Positions 1 to 5,740 of a stretch of DNA of 5,981 nucleotides are shown here, one piece after another (position 1 is the first letter of the stretch; the number at the start of each line of letters is the position of its first letter). The stretch is taken from contig CANQZO010000125.1 in the NCBI GenBank assembly GCA_947628355.1, forward strand, positions 1-5,981, in the 5' to 3' direction. The notes beneath the pieces were generated by a model that ran no database searches, was not told the DNA's origin, and saw only the letters and a program-made list of their open reading frames with translations. The translations under genes were made by a program, and so were the position numbers. This stretch comes from Candidatus Gastranaerophilales bacterium. GTDB lineage: Bacteria; Cyanobacteriota; Vampirovibrionia; Gastranaerophilales; Gastranaerophilaceae.

Positions 1-903
1 ATAATTGAAAAGGACAAGCAGCACTATGAATGCCAAACTTATCTTGCTTTTGAAGGTGAAAAAGAATTCGAGCGTGTTGCTCAAATAAAAGATTTTATTG
101 CCATGGCAAATTCTAATTATGCAGGAGAAAAGGCAAATATAATTCCTGTAATTCCTGATCTTCTCACACAACAATTTGTTGAGCAGCAGTTTAGCTTTGC
201 AATTAGAAATCCGTATGATTTGGTTATAGGATTAAATTATGGTAATGTATCGCCATTTATTCTCAATCTTGCCAATATGAAAACTCTTGCAATAACCGGA
301 CATGAAAATTCCGGCAGAAGCAATTTTATAAGATATATGCTATCAACTATGCAAAAACGAAATGAAGCTACAGTGGATGCATATATAATTGACAACATTG
401 AAAGAAAGCTTAATAGCGTTCAAGATATTTCAATTGTTAAGTCATATTCAATTCTTGCAGATTCAGCTGTTAATACTATTCTCAATATTGAAGCTGAGCT
501 AAAAACGCGTTATGAAGCTTTAATGAATGGCGAAAACGATATTCTTAATAAATCAAATCTTATCATTTTTATAATCAATAATGCTGATGCAATTGAAAGC
601 ATAAGTAATGATTCAAAAGCATTTGAAGCATACAAAAACATTACCGGTCGATACAAGAACTTAAATGTTTGCATTATTGTTGGCGATTATCCAAACACAA
701 ATATTTCTTATGCTTCACCTGAAATAATGAGGAATCTTCGAGACTCTAGACACTTTTTGTATTTTGATGATATTGACTCTATGAAAGTACTTGATTTGCC
801 TTTAGCAATAATGCGTCAATTTAAAAAACCAATTGCTGCCGGTGATTGCTATTATATCAATGATAATGATTGTTGGAAGTTTAAAAGCGTTTTGTGTAAA
901 TAA
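1..903 (+). CDS. essC: EssC-like T7SS ATPase, C-terminal fragment (5' end outside window)
   Basis: This is the C-terminal 300 residues of an EssC-type membrane ATPase, the motor of T7SSb. The frame is open from base 1 with no start codon, so the ATG at 103 is only an internal methionine. What is visible is the last FtsK/SpoIIIE-like domain. A P-loop-like GHENSGRS lies at 298-321, with arginine in place of the usual lysine. A hydrophobic strand LIIFIINNADA at 559-591 has two asparagines where Walker B normally has D-E. The end, with KKPIAAGDCYYI at about 823-858 followed by a short charged tail, is typical of EssC C-termini. In known EssC proteins the last domain is also degenerate and is thought to bind substrates rather than to drive hydrolysis. 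The stop at 901-903 lies 17 bases before cassette A. Other FtsK-like ATPases are possible, but the neighbouring WXG100 gene argues for EssC. Confidence 0.87.
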   Translation: MIEKDKQHYECQTYLAFEGEKEFERVAQIKDFIAMANSNYAGEKANIIPVIPDLLTQQFVEQQFSFAIRNPYDLVIGLNYGNVSPFILNLANMKTLAITGHENSGRSNFIRYMLSTMQKRNEATVDAYIIDNIERKLNSVQDISIVKSYSILADSAVNTILNIEAELKTRYEALMNGENDILNKSNLIIFIINNADAIESISNDSKAFEAYKNITGRYKNLNVCIIVGDYPNTNISYASPEIMRNLRDSRHFLYFDDIDSMKVLDLPLAIMRQFKKPIAAGDCYYINDNDCWKFKSVLCK

Positions 904-920
904 GTTATATGGTGAATGTT

Positions 921-1340
921 ATGATAAATAGTCAATTAGATTATGAAATAAAAAAAGTGAAAAATCAATTAATTGAATGCCAAAGAAAAGAAAGAAATTA
1001 CTCTGGTAAAATTAGTGAATGTGAAGAAAAATTGTCAAAATTGAAAAAAAGTTTAGATAAGACTGCTGATAATTTTTCTGCTTTTGAAAAATTAAATAAT
1101 TCATTTAGAAATACAACTGAATTAAGATGTGTTACTACATGGATAGAATCACACGCAAATAAAATCAATGCAGAAAAGAGAGCCGCATTATTTGATATGG
1201 ATTCATCTTATAATGAACAAAAGCGCGAAAAGGAAATGTATTGTCAAAAATTGGATGATTGCTATGCATTAGAAACGCGGTTGAGAAAAAGATTAAAATT
1301 ATTAGAACAACAAAAAAAGAGAGAAAGTGATTCTTTATAA
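921..1340 (+). CDS. Cassette A gene 1: coiled-coil T7SS partner protein (139 aa)
   Basis: This is a small, very charged, wholly helical protein. Residues 3-50 and 80-135 are rich in K, E, Q and L with heptad-like spacing. They are separated by a less charged middle (about 52-78) that contains a F-R-N-T stretch and a single tryptophan (W74). This suggests an antiparallel coiled-coil hairpin. It has no signal peptide and no membrane segment. Size, shape and position as first gene of an effector cassette resemble the DUF5082 (YwqH-like) or DUF3958 (Lap2-like) partners of LXG effectors, but I cannot assign it to a family by sequence. I chose the ATG at 921 because GGTGA at 911-915 is well spaced from it. 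An in-frame ATG at 909 adds four residues but has no ribosome binding site. It is the positional counterpart of the gene at 3093. Inferred role: chaperone or co-secreted partner of the large protein. Confidence 0.72.
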   Translation: MINSQLDYEIKKVKNQLIECQRKERNYSGKISECEEKLSKLKKSLDKTADNFSAFEKLNNSFRNTTELRCVTTWIESHANKINAEKRAALFDMDSSYNEQKREKEMYCQKLDDCYALETRLRKRLKLLEQQKKRESDSL

Positions 1341-1353
1341 GTGGGGTATAGAA

Positions 1354-1644
1354 ATGGCGGAAAATTTATTTGTTTGTGATGTTGATTTTGATGTTATGGC
1401 TTGCAAAATTCAAGATTATTGGGAAGCAGAAGATGCGATACTTGAAAGTCTATTAGATGTGTTAAAAAATGTTTTAGAACACGGTATCGCAAGCGGTGAC
1501 GCTCATAACAGTATTGAAATATTAAAAGAAGCCATTGAATTGATTTATGCTAAAAGTAAGGACCAAGGCAAAAAAATAAATGAAATTACGCTCAAATTCT
1601 TAGATAGAATTGATGAAATCGATTTGAAATTATACGGAGGATAA
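1354..1644 (+). CDS. Cassette A gene 2: WXG100-like small helical protein (96 aa)
   Basis: This acidic all-helical protein has the size and likely helix-turn-helix form of WXG100-type T7SS substrates. Helix 1 covers about residues 12-43. The turn G-I-A-S-G (44-48) sits where W-x-G would be, followed by D-A and a second helix to about 92. The W of W-x-G is missing. The tail IDEIDLKLYGG ends with hydrophobic-xxx-D spacing (I86, D90), resembling export signals near the C-termini of WXG100 and Lap1-type proteins. The start is the ATG at 1354, with GGGG at 1343-1346 spaced seven bases ahead. A GTG at 1327 in the same frame lies inside the preceding gene and has no good site. The gene begins 13 bases after gene 1 and ends 5 bases before gene 3. 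Its counterpart in cassette B is at 3529, with a similar tail. Its function as an export partner is inferred. Confidence 0.72.
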   Translation: MAENLFVCDVDFDVMACKIQDYWEAEDAILESLLDVLKNVLEHGIASGDAHNSIEILKEAIELIYAKSKDQGKKINEITLKFLDRIDEIDLKLYGG

Positions 1645-1649
1645 AGTTA

Positions 1650-1943
1650 ATGCCAAATGAAATTAAATATGATTTCTCATATCTAAATAGTGCCATAGAT
1701 AAAATTAAAACGCTTAAAGCAGAATTGCCGATAAAGAAAGGAAAAAGTTATGAGTGGGATTATCTTTATTCCGGATTATCTAAAGGCAGTACAATTGATT
1801 CGTTATTTGATTTTTATTCCCTTACTGCTGAAAGATCTCAACAAATAGAAATATTGTTAGACAATGTTTTAATGTTATTAAAAAGTGCCAAAAAACAAAT
1901 GCAAGAAAAAGACGATAATATAGCTGAAGGATACAATAAATAA
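1650..1943 (+). CDS. Cassette A gene 3: WXG100-like partner protein (97 aa), paralogue of the gene at 3871
   Basis: This small helical protein has L-S-K-G at residues 43-46, so S-K-G falls at the same residues (44-46) as W-E-G in the WXG100 protein at 5741. It is therefore a WXG100-like hairpin with serine in place of tryptophan. It aligns without gaps to the 95-residue product at 3871. I count 20 identities in 95, including L69, L77, A80, K82, E86, D88, I91, A92 and Y95. M84-xxx-D88 matches W84-xxx-D88 there, resembling the FxxxD motif reported for Lap1 partners of LXG toxins. GGAGG at 1636-1640, inside the end of the previous gene, is nine bases ahead of the ATG. The stop TAA overlaps the next ATG by one base, suggesting translational coupling to the large protein. 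Inferred role: targeting partner for that protein. Confidence 0.78.
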   Translation: MPNEIKYDFSYLNSAIDKIKTLKAELPIKKGKSYEWDYLYSGLSKGSTIDSLFDFYSLTAERSQQIEILLDNVLMLLKSAKKQMQEKDDNIAEGYNK

Positions 1944-3070
1944 TGGGAAATACTGTAAAAAACGCTGCTGAAAATATAAAAGAAATAAGCAAAGATAATC
2001 CTGATATTAAGCGTAAAAAAAGATTTGCTAAATATTCACTTTTGGGAATAAATAAGAAAGTGAATCAGCAAATCAAAAGAGATTTTACTGTAGATACTGA
2101 AAATAAACTAATTATCCTTGCAAATAGTGTTAATTCTAATGAGTTTAGTTACGATTTGATTGATGTTTTAGGACGCTGGTTTTTGAATACATTTATCGGG
2201 AAACTTTTAAAAAATATTATCAACACACAAAAGGTAATTTGCGATTCATACAATTATTTTGGAAAAACAATAAAAGAAATTTTTAATCAAGCCAGAGCTA
2301 CGGATGAAAAGTATTCTAATAAAATTTCTAATGCACCGAAAACAATTGCAGAATCAAGTGTGAAATTGTTATCAAAACTAAACGAATCGTTTTCTTACTA
2401 TGAAAATAATAAAGAATATGGTTGTAATATCAGTTATGCATTAACTTATCTATATGAGAATTATAATGAAACTATAGAAATAAAGGAAAAGTTGCTTTCG
2501 GCAAACGAATCAAAAAAAATCGAAGATTTTGTTAGCAATGATGATAATTTAGAAATATTTGATGAATATTCAAATAAAATATATGAAGAATACGGAATTG
2601 ACGATCAATCATTTTCTAATTCAAAATTATCTAAATTAATTCAGGGTAAAGAAGATATTATTAATAAAATCGTTCCACTGTTTTTAAAAAAATTCAATTC
2701 AGAATTTGAAAAGAATATCGAAGGAGATTTAATTAATATATTTGAAGATGAAGATGTAGCAAGTTCGTTGTCAGAGTTGATTAAGGCGAGCGGAGTTACA
2801 GGCGCAATAGAAGGCACATTAAAACTGTATGTTCTTAAACAATCGAAGGACGCAATTTCTAAAAATTATAAAGTTTTATTCAATAAAATTCATTCCGGAA
2901 AATCGGAAGATTATAAAACTTTGAAATTGTTATATGAACAGCTCAAATCACTCGAAACTAATATAATTAAAACATATAGGGAAATTAATGAATTTAATCC
3001 GGATAAGCAGGTCGAAGCGAATGAATGGCTTGGAGAGATTCAAGAAGCTGATTGTGGTTCGCTGAGTTAG
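1943..3070 (+). CDS. Cassette A gene 4: large helical putative T7SS substrate (375 aa), family unknown
   Basis: I do not recognise this protein. It has no signal peptide. A basic stretch (KRKKR, 23-27) lies near the N-terminus. A helical region follows at about 76-190, containing W79, DEKY (121-124) and ISYALTY (163-169). The last motif recurs as VSYAYTY (160-166) in the 488-residue product at 4172, which suggests homologous N-terminal halves. An acidic part lies at about 193-225. A less charged glycine-containing stretch lies at 272-296, and a helical end carries EANEWLGEIQEADC at 358-371. No nuclease, deaminase, ADP-ribosyltransferase, NADase or lipase motif is visible, and no LXG domain. 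GAAGGA at 1926-1931 precedes the start, which overlaps the previous stop. No separate immunity gene follows: the next gene, 22 bases on, begins a second cassette. The role as secreted cargo is inferred from the order of small partners then large protein. A structural or adaptor role is also possible. Confidence 0.72.
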   Translation: MGNTVKNAAENIKEISKDNPDIKRKKRFAKYSLLGINKKVNQQIKRDFTVDTENKLIILANSVNSNEFSYDLIDVLGRWFLNTFIGKLLKNIINTQKVICDSYNYFGKTIKEIFNQARATDEKYSNKISNAPKTIAESSVKLLSKLNESFSYYENNKEYGCNISYALTYLYENYNETIEIKEKLLSANESKKIEDFVSNDDNLEIFDEYSNKIYEEYGIDDQSFSNSKLSKLIQGKEDIINKIVPLFLKKFNSEFEKNIEGDLINIFEDEDVASSLSELIKASGVTGAIEGTLKLYVLKQSKDAISKNYKVLFNKIHSGKSEDYKTLKLLYEQLKSLETNIIKTYREINEFNPDKQVEANEWLGEIQEADCGSLS

Positions 3071-3079
3071 TTTATAATA

Positions 3080-3086
3080 GGGGGGG
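3080..3086 (+). promoter_or_regulatory. Seven-G Shine-Dalgarno tract before cassette B
   Basis: Seven consecutive guanines lie six bases before the ATG at 3093 and are the only plausible ribosome binding site for it. The tract stands out in very AT-rich DNA. Pairing with anti-SD CCUCC would be partly mismatched at the A position, though G-U pairs can form. G-runs of this length can slip during replication, which would change spacing or strength. That is inference only. Confidence 0.5.
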
Positions 3087-3092
3087 TAAAGT

Positions 3093-3527
3093 ATGGATAA
3101 GAAAAGTCTAATAGTCGAATATCAGAGAAAAATAACCTTATCAAATAGGATTATATTTGATGCTAATGCAAAGTGTAATATAACAAAATCAATTTTGCGT
3201 GATAAAGAAAATGCCATGAAAGATTTCAAACAAATTTTGTCCGAAATAGAGGCTCAGGCAGATAAACGGCAACAACAAGCTTCTTTGTTTTCAATAAAAT
3301 TCCCAAATACAAGATTTATGGATTTTCTGAAAGATAACTTAAATGCGACCTCTACGAAAGAGACTGTTAAATTAAGCAATTCCATTAATCAAGATATTCT
3401 TGAAATGGAAAAAGACATTTTAAAAGATTATGATGAAATTGATTTGCTCAGTCAAAAAATTGTCAATGAAAAAAATAAAATTCAGTATTACAGGAATGAG
3501 ATTGCGAAGTTAAGGAGCACATTATAA
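3093..3527 (+). CDS. Cassette B gene 1: coiled-coil T7SS partner protein (144 aa)
   Basis: This is an all-helical charged protein and the positional twin of the gene at 921. A first long helix covers about residues 3-64 (many K, E, Q, I). A short break contains the only proline (KFPNTRF, 69-75). A second long helix covers about 88-142 with L/I heptads. This again fits an antiparallel coiled-coil hairpin. F-P-N-T here and F-R-N-T in the cassette A protein lie in matching central breaks, but overall identity is too low to prove common descent by eye. It has no membrane segment or export signal. Its shape is like DUF5082/DUF3958 partners of LXG effectors, without a firm family assignment. The gene is one base from the next (stop 3525-3527, ATG 3529), which suggests coupled translation. 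Inferred role: binding and stabilising the cassette B large protein. Confidence 0.74.
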   Translation: MDKKSLIVEYQRKITLSNRIIFDANAKCNITKSILRDKENAMKDFKQILSEIEAQADKRQQQASLFSIKFPNTRFMDFLKDNLNATSTKETVKLSNSINQDILEMEKDILKDYDEIDLLSQKIVNEKNKIQYYRNEIAKLRSTL

Positions 3528-3528
3528 A

Positions 3529-3855
3529 ATGGATAAAAATTATTTTTCTGGTTTTTGTGAAGGGACGACTTCACCACTTATAAATCTAATAATATATGAT
3601 TCAGAGTATACTAAAAGTTCAAAAAAATATTACGAATTAGCAGAAGAACTTCACAAAGTATACAAAAGCTATTTTAAAACTTTGAAAGAGCTTTCTGGAA
3701 AGTTAGAAGGTAATTTTGCGGATAATATGTCTGTGTTCGCAGAAAAAATTGATTTTTATTTGAATGATTCAATTAAGTGTACATATAAAACACTAAAAAG
3801 CAATATGAATTCATATATTTCAGAAATCGATGATGCTGATGGTAAATTGTTCTAA
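3529..3855 (+). CDS. Cassette B gene 2: WXG100-like small helical protein (108 aa)
   Basis: This is a helical protein with a central L-E-G turn at residues 59-61 followed by N-F-A-D and a phenylalanine at 70. That is the WXG100 pattern (W-x-G-x-A, then an aromatic) with leucine in place of tryptophan. The first helix is about 26-57 and the second about 62-100. The N-terminus (residues 5-22) is unusually rich in hydrophobic residues, G, S and T, and is longer than in WXG100 proteins. The tail YISEIDDADGKLF resembles the tail of its cassette A counterpart (FLDRIDEIDLKLYGG): both have an I-D-x-x-D core, a K-L and a final aromatic. AGGAG at 3513-3517, inside the end of gene 1, serves as ribosome binding site with 11-base spacing. 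Inferred role: small partner or co-exported component for the 488-residue product. Confidence 0.74.
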   Translation: MDKNYFSGFCEGTTSPLINLIIYDSEYTKSSKKYYELAEELHKVYKSYFKTLKELSGKLEGNFADNMSVFAEKIDFYLNDSIKCTYKTLKSNMNSYISEIDDADGKLF

Positions 3856-3870
3856 AGGAGAGTATATAGA

Positions 3871-4158
3871 ATGAGTAAAAATGTAAAAATTACAAAAGCT
3901 GACATCGAAAAAGCAAGGAACGATATGATAAAAAATATTAGCGCTCTTAACGAAATCGAAAAAAAAATTAAAAAATTACCTTTTGGTAATGAACATTTAA
4001 GTAAAGGAAATTGTGCAGAGTCGATGGAAAGCTTGAACAAGGAATTTTCAAAAATATCAACTGAATTGTCTACTCTGATAGAAGCGACGATCGGATTTTT
4101 AGATGAAGCTGAAAAAGCATGGTTTGAAGTTGATAGCAAAATTGCAAAAAAATATTAA
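3871..4158 (+). CDS. Cassette B gene 3: WXG100-like partner protein (95 aa), paralogue of the gene at 1650
   Basis: This is a lysine-rich helical protein with helix 1 at about residues 8-36, a turn with L-S-K-G at 43-46, and helix 2 at about 49-94. It aligns gaplessly from end to end with the cassette A product at 1650, with S-K-G at the exact residues where the WXG100 protein at 5741 has W-E-G. The C-terminal part carries W84-xxx-D88 followed by I91, A92 and final Y95. It looks like the hydrophobic-xxx-D export motif of Lap1-type partners. A strong AAAGGAG site at 3854-3860 lies 10 bases before the ATG, so this gene may be translated more strongly than its neighbours. The opposite strand here also has an open frame, but it has no ribosome binding site and mirrors this gene. 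Inferred role: targeting partner of the large protein encoded 13 bases downstream. Confidence 0.8.
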   Translation: MSKNVKITKADIEKARNDMIKNISALNEIEKKIKKLPFGNEHLSKGNCAESMESLNKEFSKISTELSTLIEATIGFLDEAEKAWFEVDSKIAKKY

Positions 4159-4171
4159 AGGAAAATAAGAT

Positions 4172-5638
4172 ATGGCAGTACGAGATTTTTCAAAAAAAAC
4201 ATTAGAAAAAATCAGCAAAGAAATTGATGATTATTTCGGTAGCGATAGTGATGGTAAAACAAATTGGATTCAGTCTATATTATACAAATTCGGCGTATAT
4301 AAAATTCATGCAGATAATGTTAAAAAAAATTATGAAAAATATGTGAAATCACTTGGTACAAAAAAAGCAGAAGTAATTAAAAAAATTGAAAAAGTTTTGA
4401 AAAATGTTAGTGATAAAGAAACGACTTATAATGCTAAATTCAAAAAATCCAATATAGAAACTAATTCAATCAACAATATTGTTTCTCAATTTTCTGATAC
4501 TATTTCATTCAAAAATTTTTCTATTCCTTACGATTTTGACAAACTTGACAGCGAGTGCGCAAAATATTATACAAATTTGATTGAATCAAGGGCAAGAACA
4601 ATTATAGAAAAAGATTCATCGCAATGGACCGATGAGGAAATTGAAATTGTATCATATGCATATACTTATTCTAGCGATGAAAAATTCAAAGAAAAAGTGA
4701 TTAACTCTTTTTATACTAAGAGTACAGACAAGCATTATTCTAAAACTGGACTGCTTTCTGGTGATGATGAACTCGGGTACAATTACTATGATCGTGACAA
4801 AAAATCTTGGGAAAAATTTTTGGATTGCAATGATCAATATTTCATTGAAATTTATAATTGTTACTTAGATGGCAAAATAGGCGATGCTGAATTTAATCAA
4901 GCCTTGAAAAATCATATGACAAGCGCGTATTTAAATGATGAAAAATATAACATATTAGTATTTGATAAAAAACCAGTAAGTATTAATGAAAACGGAGATT
5001 TGAAGGTATATGCTTCTAGATACAAAAAAATAGAAATTAGAAACGGTAAAGTGTTTGCTGATGGAAAGGAGAACTTTTCAGCTAATTCATTTGACAGAGT
5101 TACATCAAAAAACGAACTGTCATTTAAGAATATCAGTAATGATGAAGACGCTTCAAATTATCTAAAGGATAATCTGAAAATTGACTCTTTGTCGAGCGAA
5201 GAAATTAATTATGAAGCTTATACAAAAAAACTGATTGCAAAGGCAGCTACAGCAGTTGCAGGAATTATTCTTCCGGGGAGTGGTAAAGTTGTGAGTAAAG
5301 CTGTTCATTATGCTGAAATAATTGCTGAAGAGGTCGATAGCGCTTCATCGTCAATTTCTACTGTAGATGCATTGGAATATGAAACTTATATTAGATATTT
5401 CGATTTAAAATTAGTACATACATCAAATGGACTGGCTTTATATCTAACTCCGAATTCCTTGATAAAAATTAAGGCATTTATTGCGTATATTGAAGCGAAC
5501 AAAAAGGATTATTCATCTGCTTATGATTTATATGTTAAAGATAAAAATCCAGAATCCTATGTAAATGGTGATATTAATATTTCTGATTTTTTGCGATACA
5601 TTGATGATTGCGGCTTGGATAACGAATATTTTGGATAA
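4172..5638 (+). CDS. Cassette B gene 4: large putative T7SS substrate (488 aa), family unknown
   Basis: I do not recognise the family. The lysine-rich helical N-terminal region (1-145) has W32 and a long charged helix at about 45-90. Residues 151-180 carry W152, VSYAYTY (160-166) and KEK (173-175), matching ISYALTY and KEK in the cassette A product. Residues 190-250 are rich in Y, D, G and N. Residues 259-315 alternate hydrophobic and polar residues and look beta-stranded. Residues 352-387 are hydrophobic and glycine-containing (AVAGIILPGSGKVV at 361-374), the only candidate membrane-contacting part. A helical end finishes with DNEYFG. There is no signal peptide, LXG motif or recognised toxin active site. 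AAAGGA at 4157-4162 sets the start and overlaps the previous stop. No immunity gene follows; the next gene is a WXG100 gene after 102 bases. Secretion is inferred from context. Activity is unknown; membrane disruption is one possibility, not shown. Confidence 0.75.
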   Translation: MAVRDFSKKTLEKISKEIDDYFGSDSDGKTNWIQSILYKFGVYKIHADNVKKNYEKYVKSLGTKKAEVIKKIEKVLKNVSDKETTYNAKFKKSNIETNSINNIVSQFSDTISFKNFSIPYDFDKLDSECAKYYTNLIESRARTIIEKDSSQWTDEEIEIVSYAYTYSSDEKFKEKVINSFYTKSTDKHYSKTGLLSGDDELGYNYYDRDKKSWEKFLDCNDQYFIEIYNCYLDGKIGDAEFNQALKNHMTSAYLNDEKYNILVFDKKPVSINENGDLKVYASRYKKIEIRNGKVFADGKENFSANSFDRVTSKNELSFKNISNDEDASNYLKDNLKIDSLSSEEINYEAYTKKLIAKAATAVAGIILPGSGKVVSKAVHYAEIIAEEVDSASSSISTVDALEYETYIRYFDLKLVHTSNGLALYLTPNSLIKIKAFIAYIEANKKDYSSAYDLYVKDKNPESYVNGDINISDFLRYIDDCGLDNEYFG

Positions 5639-5651
5639 AAACAATAGGCTG

Positions 5652-5657
5652 TATACT
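5652..5657 (+). promoter_or_regulatory. Weak candidate -10 element (TATACT) for the WXG100 gene
   Basis: TATACT matches the sigma-A -10 consensus at five of six positions and lies in the only sizeable gap of the window. The nearest -35-like hexamer is TTGGAT at 5631-5636, with a 15-base spacer, which is short. If real, transcription would start around 5664, inside the inverted repeat, and remove part of its left arm. AT-rich DNA gives such matches by chance. Confidence 0.2.
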
Positions 5658-5660
5658 TGC

Positions 5661-5703
5661 GCTTTTTAGTAACATATTGAATTTTATATGTTATTGCGAA
5701 AGC
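5661..5703 (+). repeat. Long imperfect inverted repeat (stem-loop) upstream of the WXG100 gene
   Basis: The left arm 5661-5677 can pair with the right arm 5686-5703 over 17 positions, with one bulged C (5697), three G-U pairs and an 8-base loop. The core TAACATA (5670-5676) and TATGTTA (5687-5693) is a perfect match. No T-run follows the right arm, so it is not a standard intrinsic terminator. It lies between the last cassette gene and the WXG100 gene, 37 bases before the latter's ATG. It could be an operator, an mRNA processing or stabilising hairpin, or a weak terminator separating the cargo transcript from the WXG100 gene. Confidence 0.55.
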
Positions 5704-5740
5704 ATTTACATAAATAATTTTGTGAAAGGAGTGTAATGTT

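Noticed and set aside
103..105. ATG at 103 as start of a separate 266-residue protein.
   Set aside because: The frame is open upstream to base 1 with sequence typical of EssC, and no ribosome binding site precedes this ATG.
1327..1353. GTG at 1327 as start of the second cassette A gene.
   Set aside because: It would overlap the previous gene and has no good ribosome binding site, while the ATG at 1354 has GGGG seven bases ahead.
3073..3078. Perfect TATAAT hexamer between the two cassettes, as a possible promoter for cassette B.
   Set aside because: There is no -35 element at suitable spacing (the nearest, TTGTGG at 3053, leaves 14 bases) and no extended -10. Transcription would start inside the G-run and damage the only ribosome binding site.
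3852..4139. Open frame of 95 codons on the - strand with hydrophobic residues, resembling a small membrane protein.
   Set aside because: It is the antisense of the well-supported gene at 3871-4158 (strong ribosome binding site and a paralogue at 1650). Its hydrophobicity comes from reversing lysine-rich AAA codons into TTT, and it has no ribosome binding site of its own.
4172..4600. Classical LXG domain at the N-terminus of the 488 aa protein.
   Set aside because: The helical character and gene context fit, but I cannot find the L-x-G motif or other LXG landmarks at the usual place. The call would rest on context alone.
4652..4837. Open frame of 61 codons on the - strand.
   Set aside because: It lies wholly inside the 488-codon gene, with phenylalanine- and isoleucine-rich content expected from antisense AT-rich DNA.
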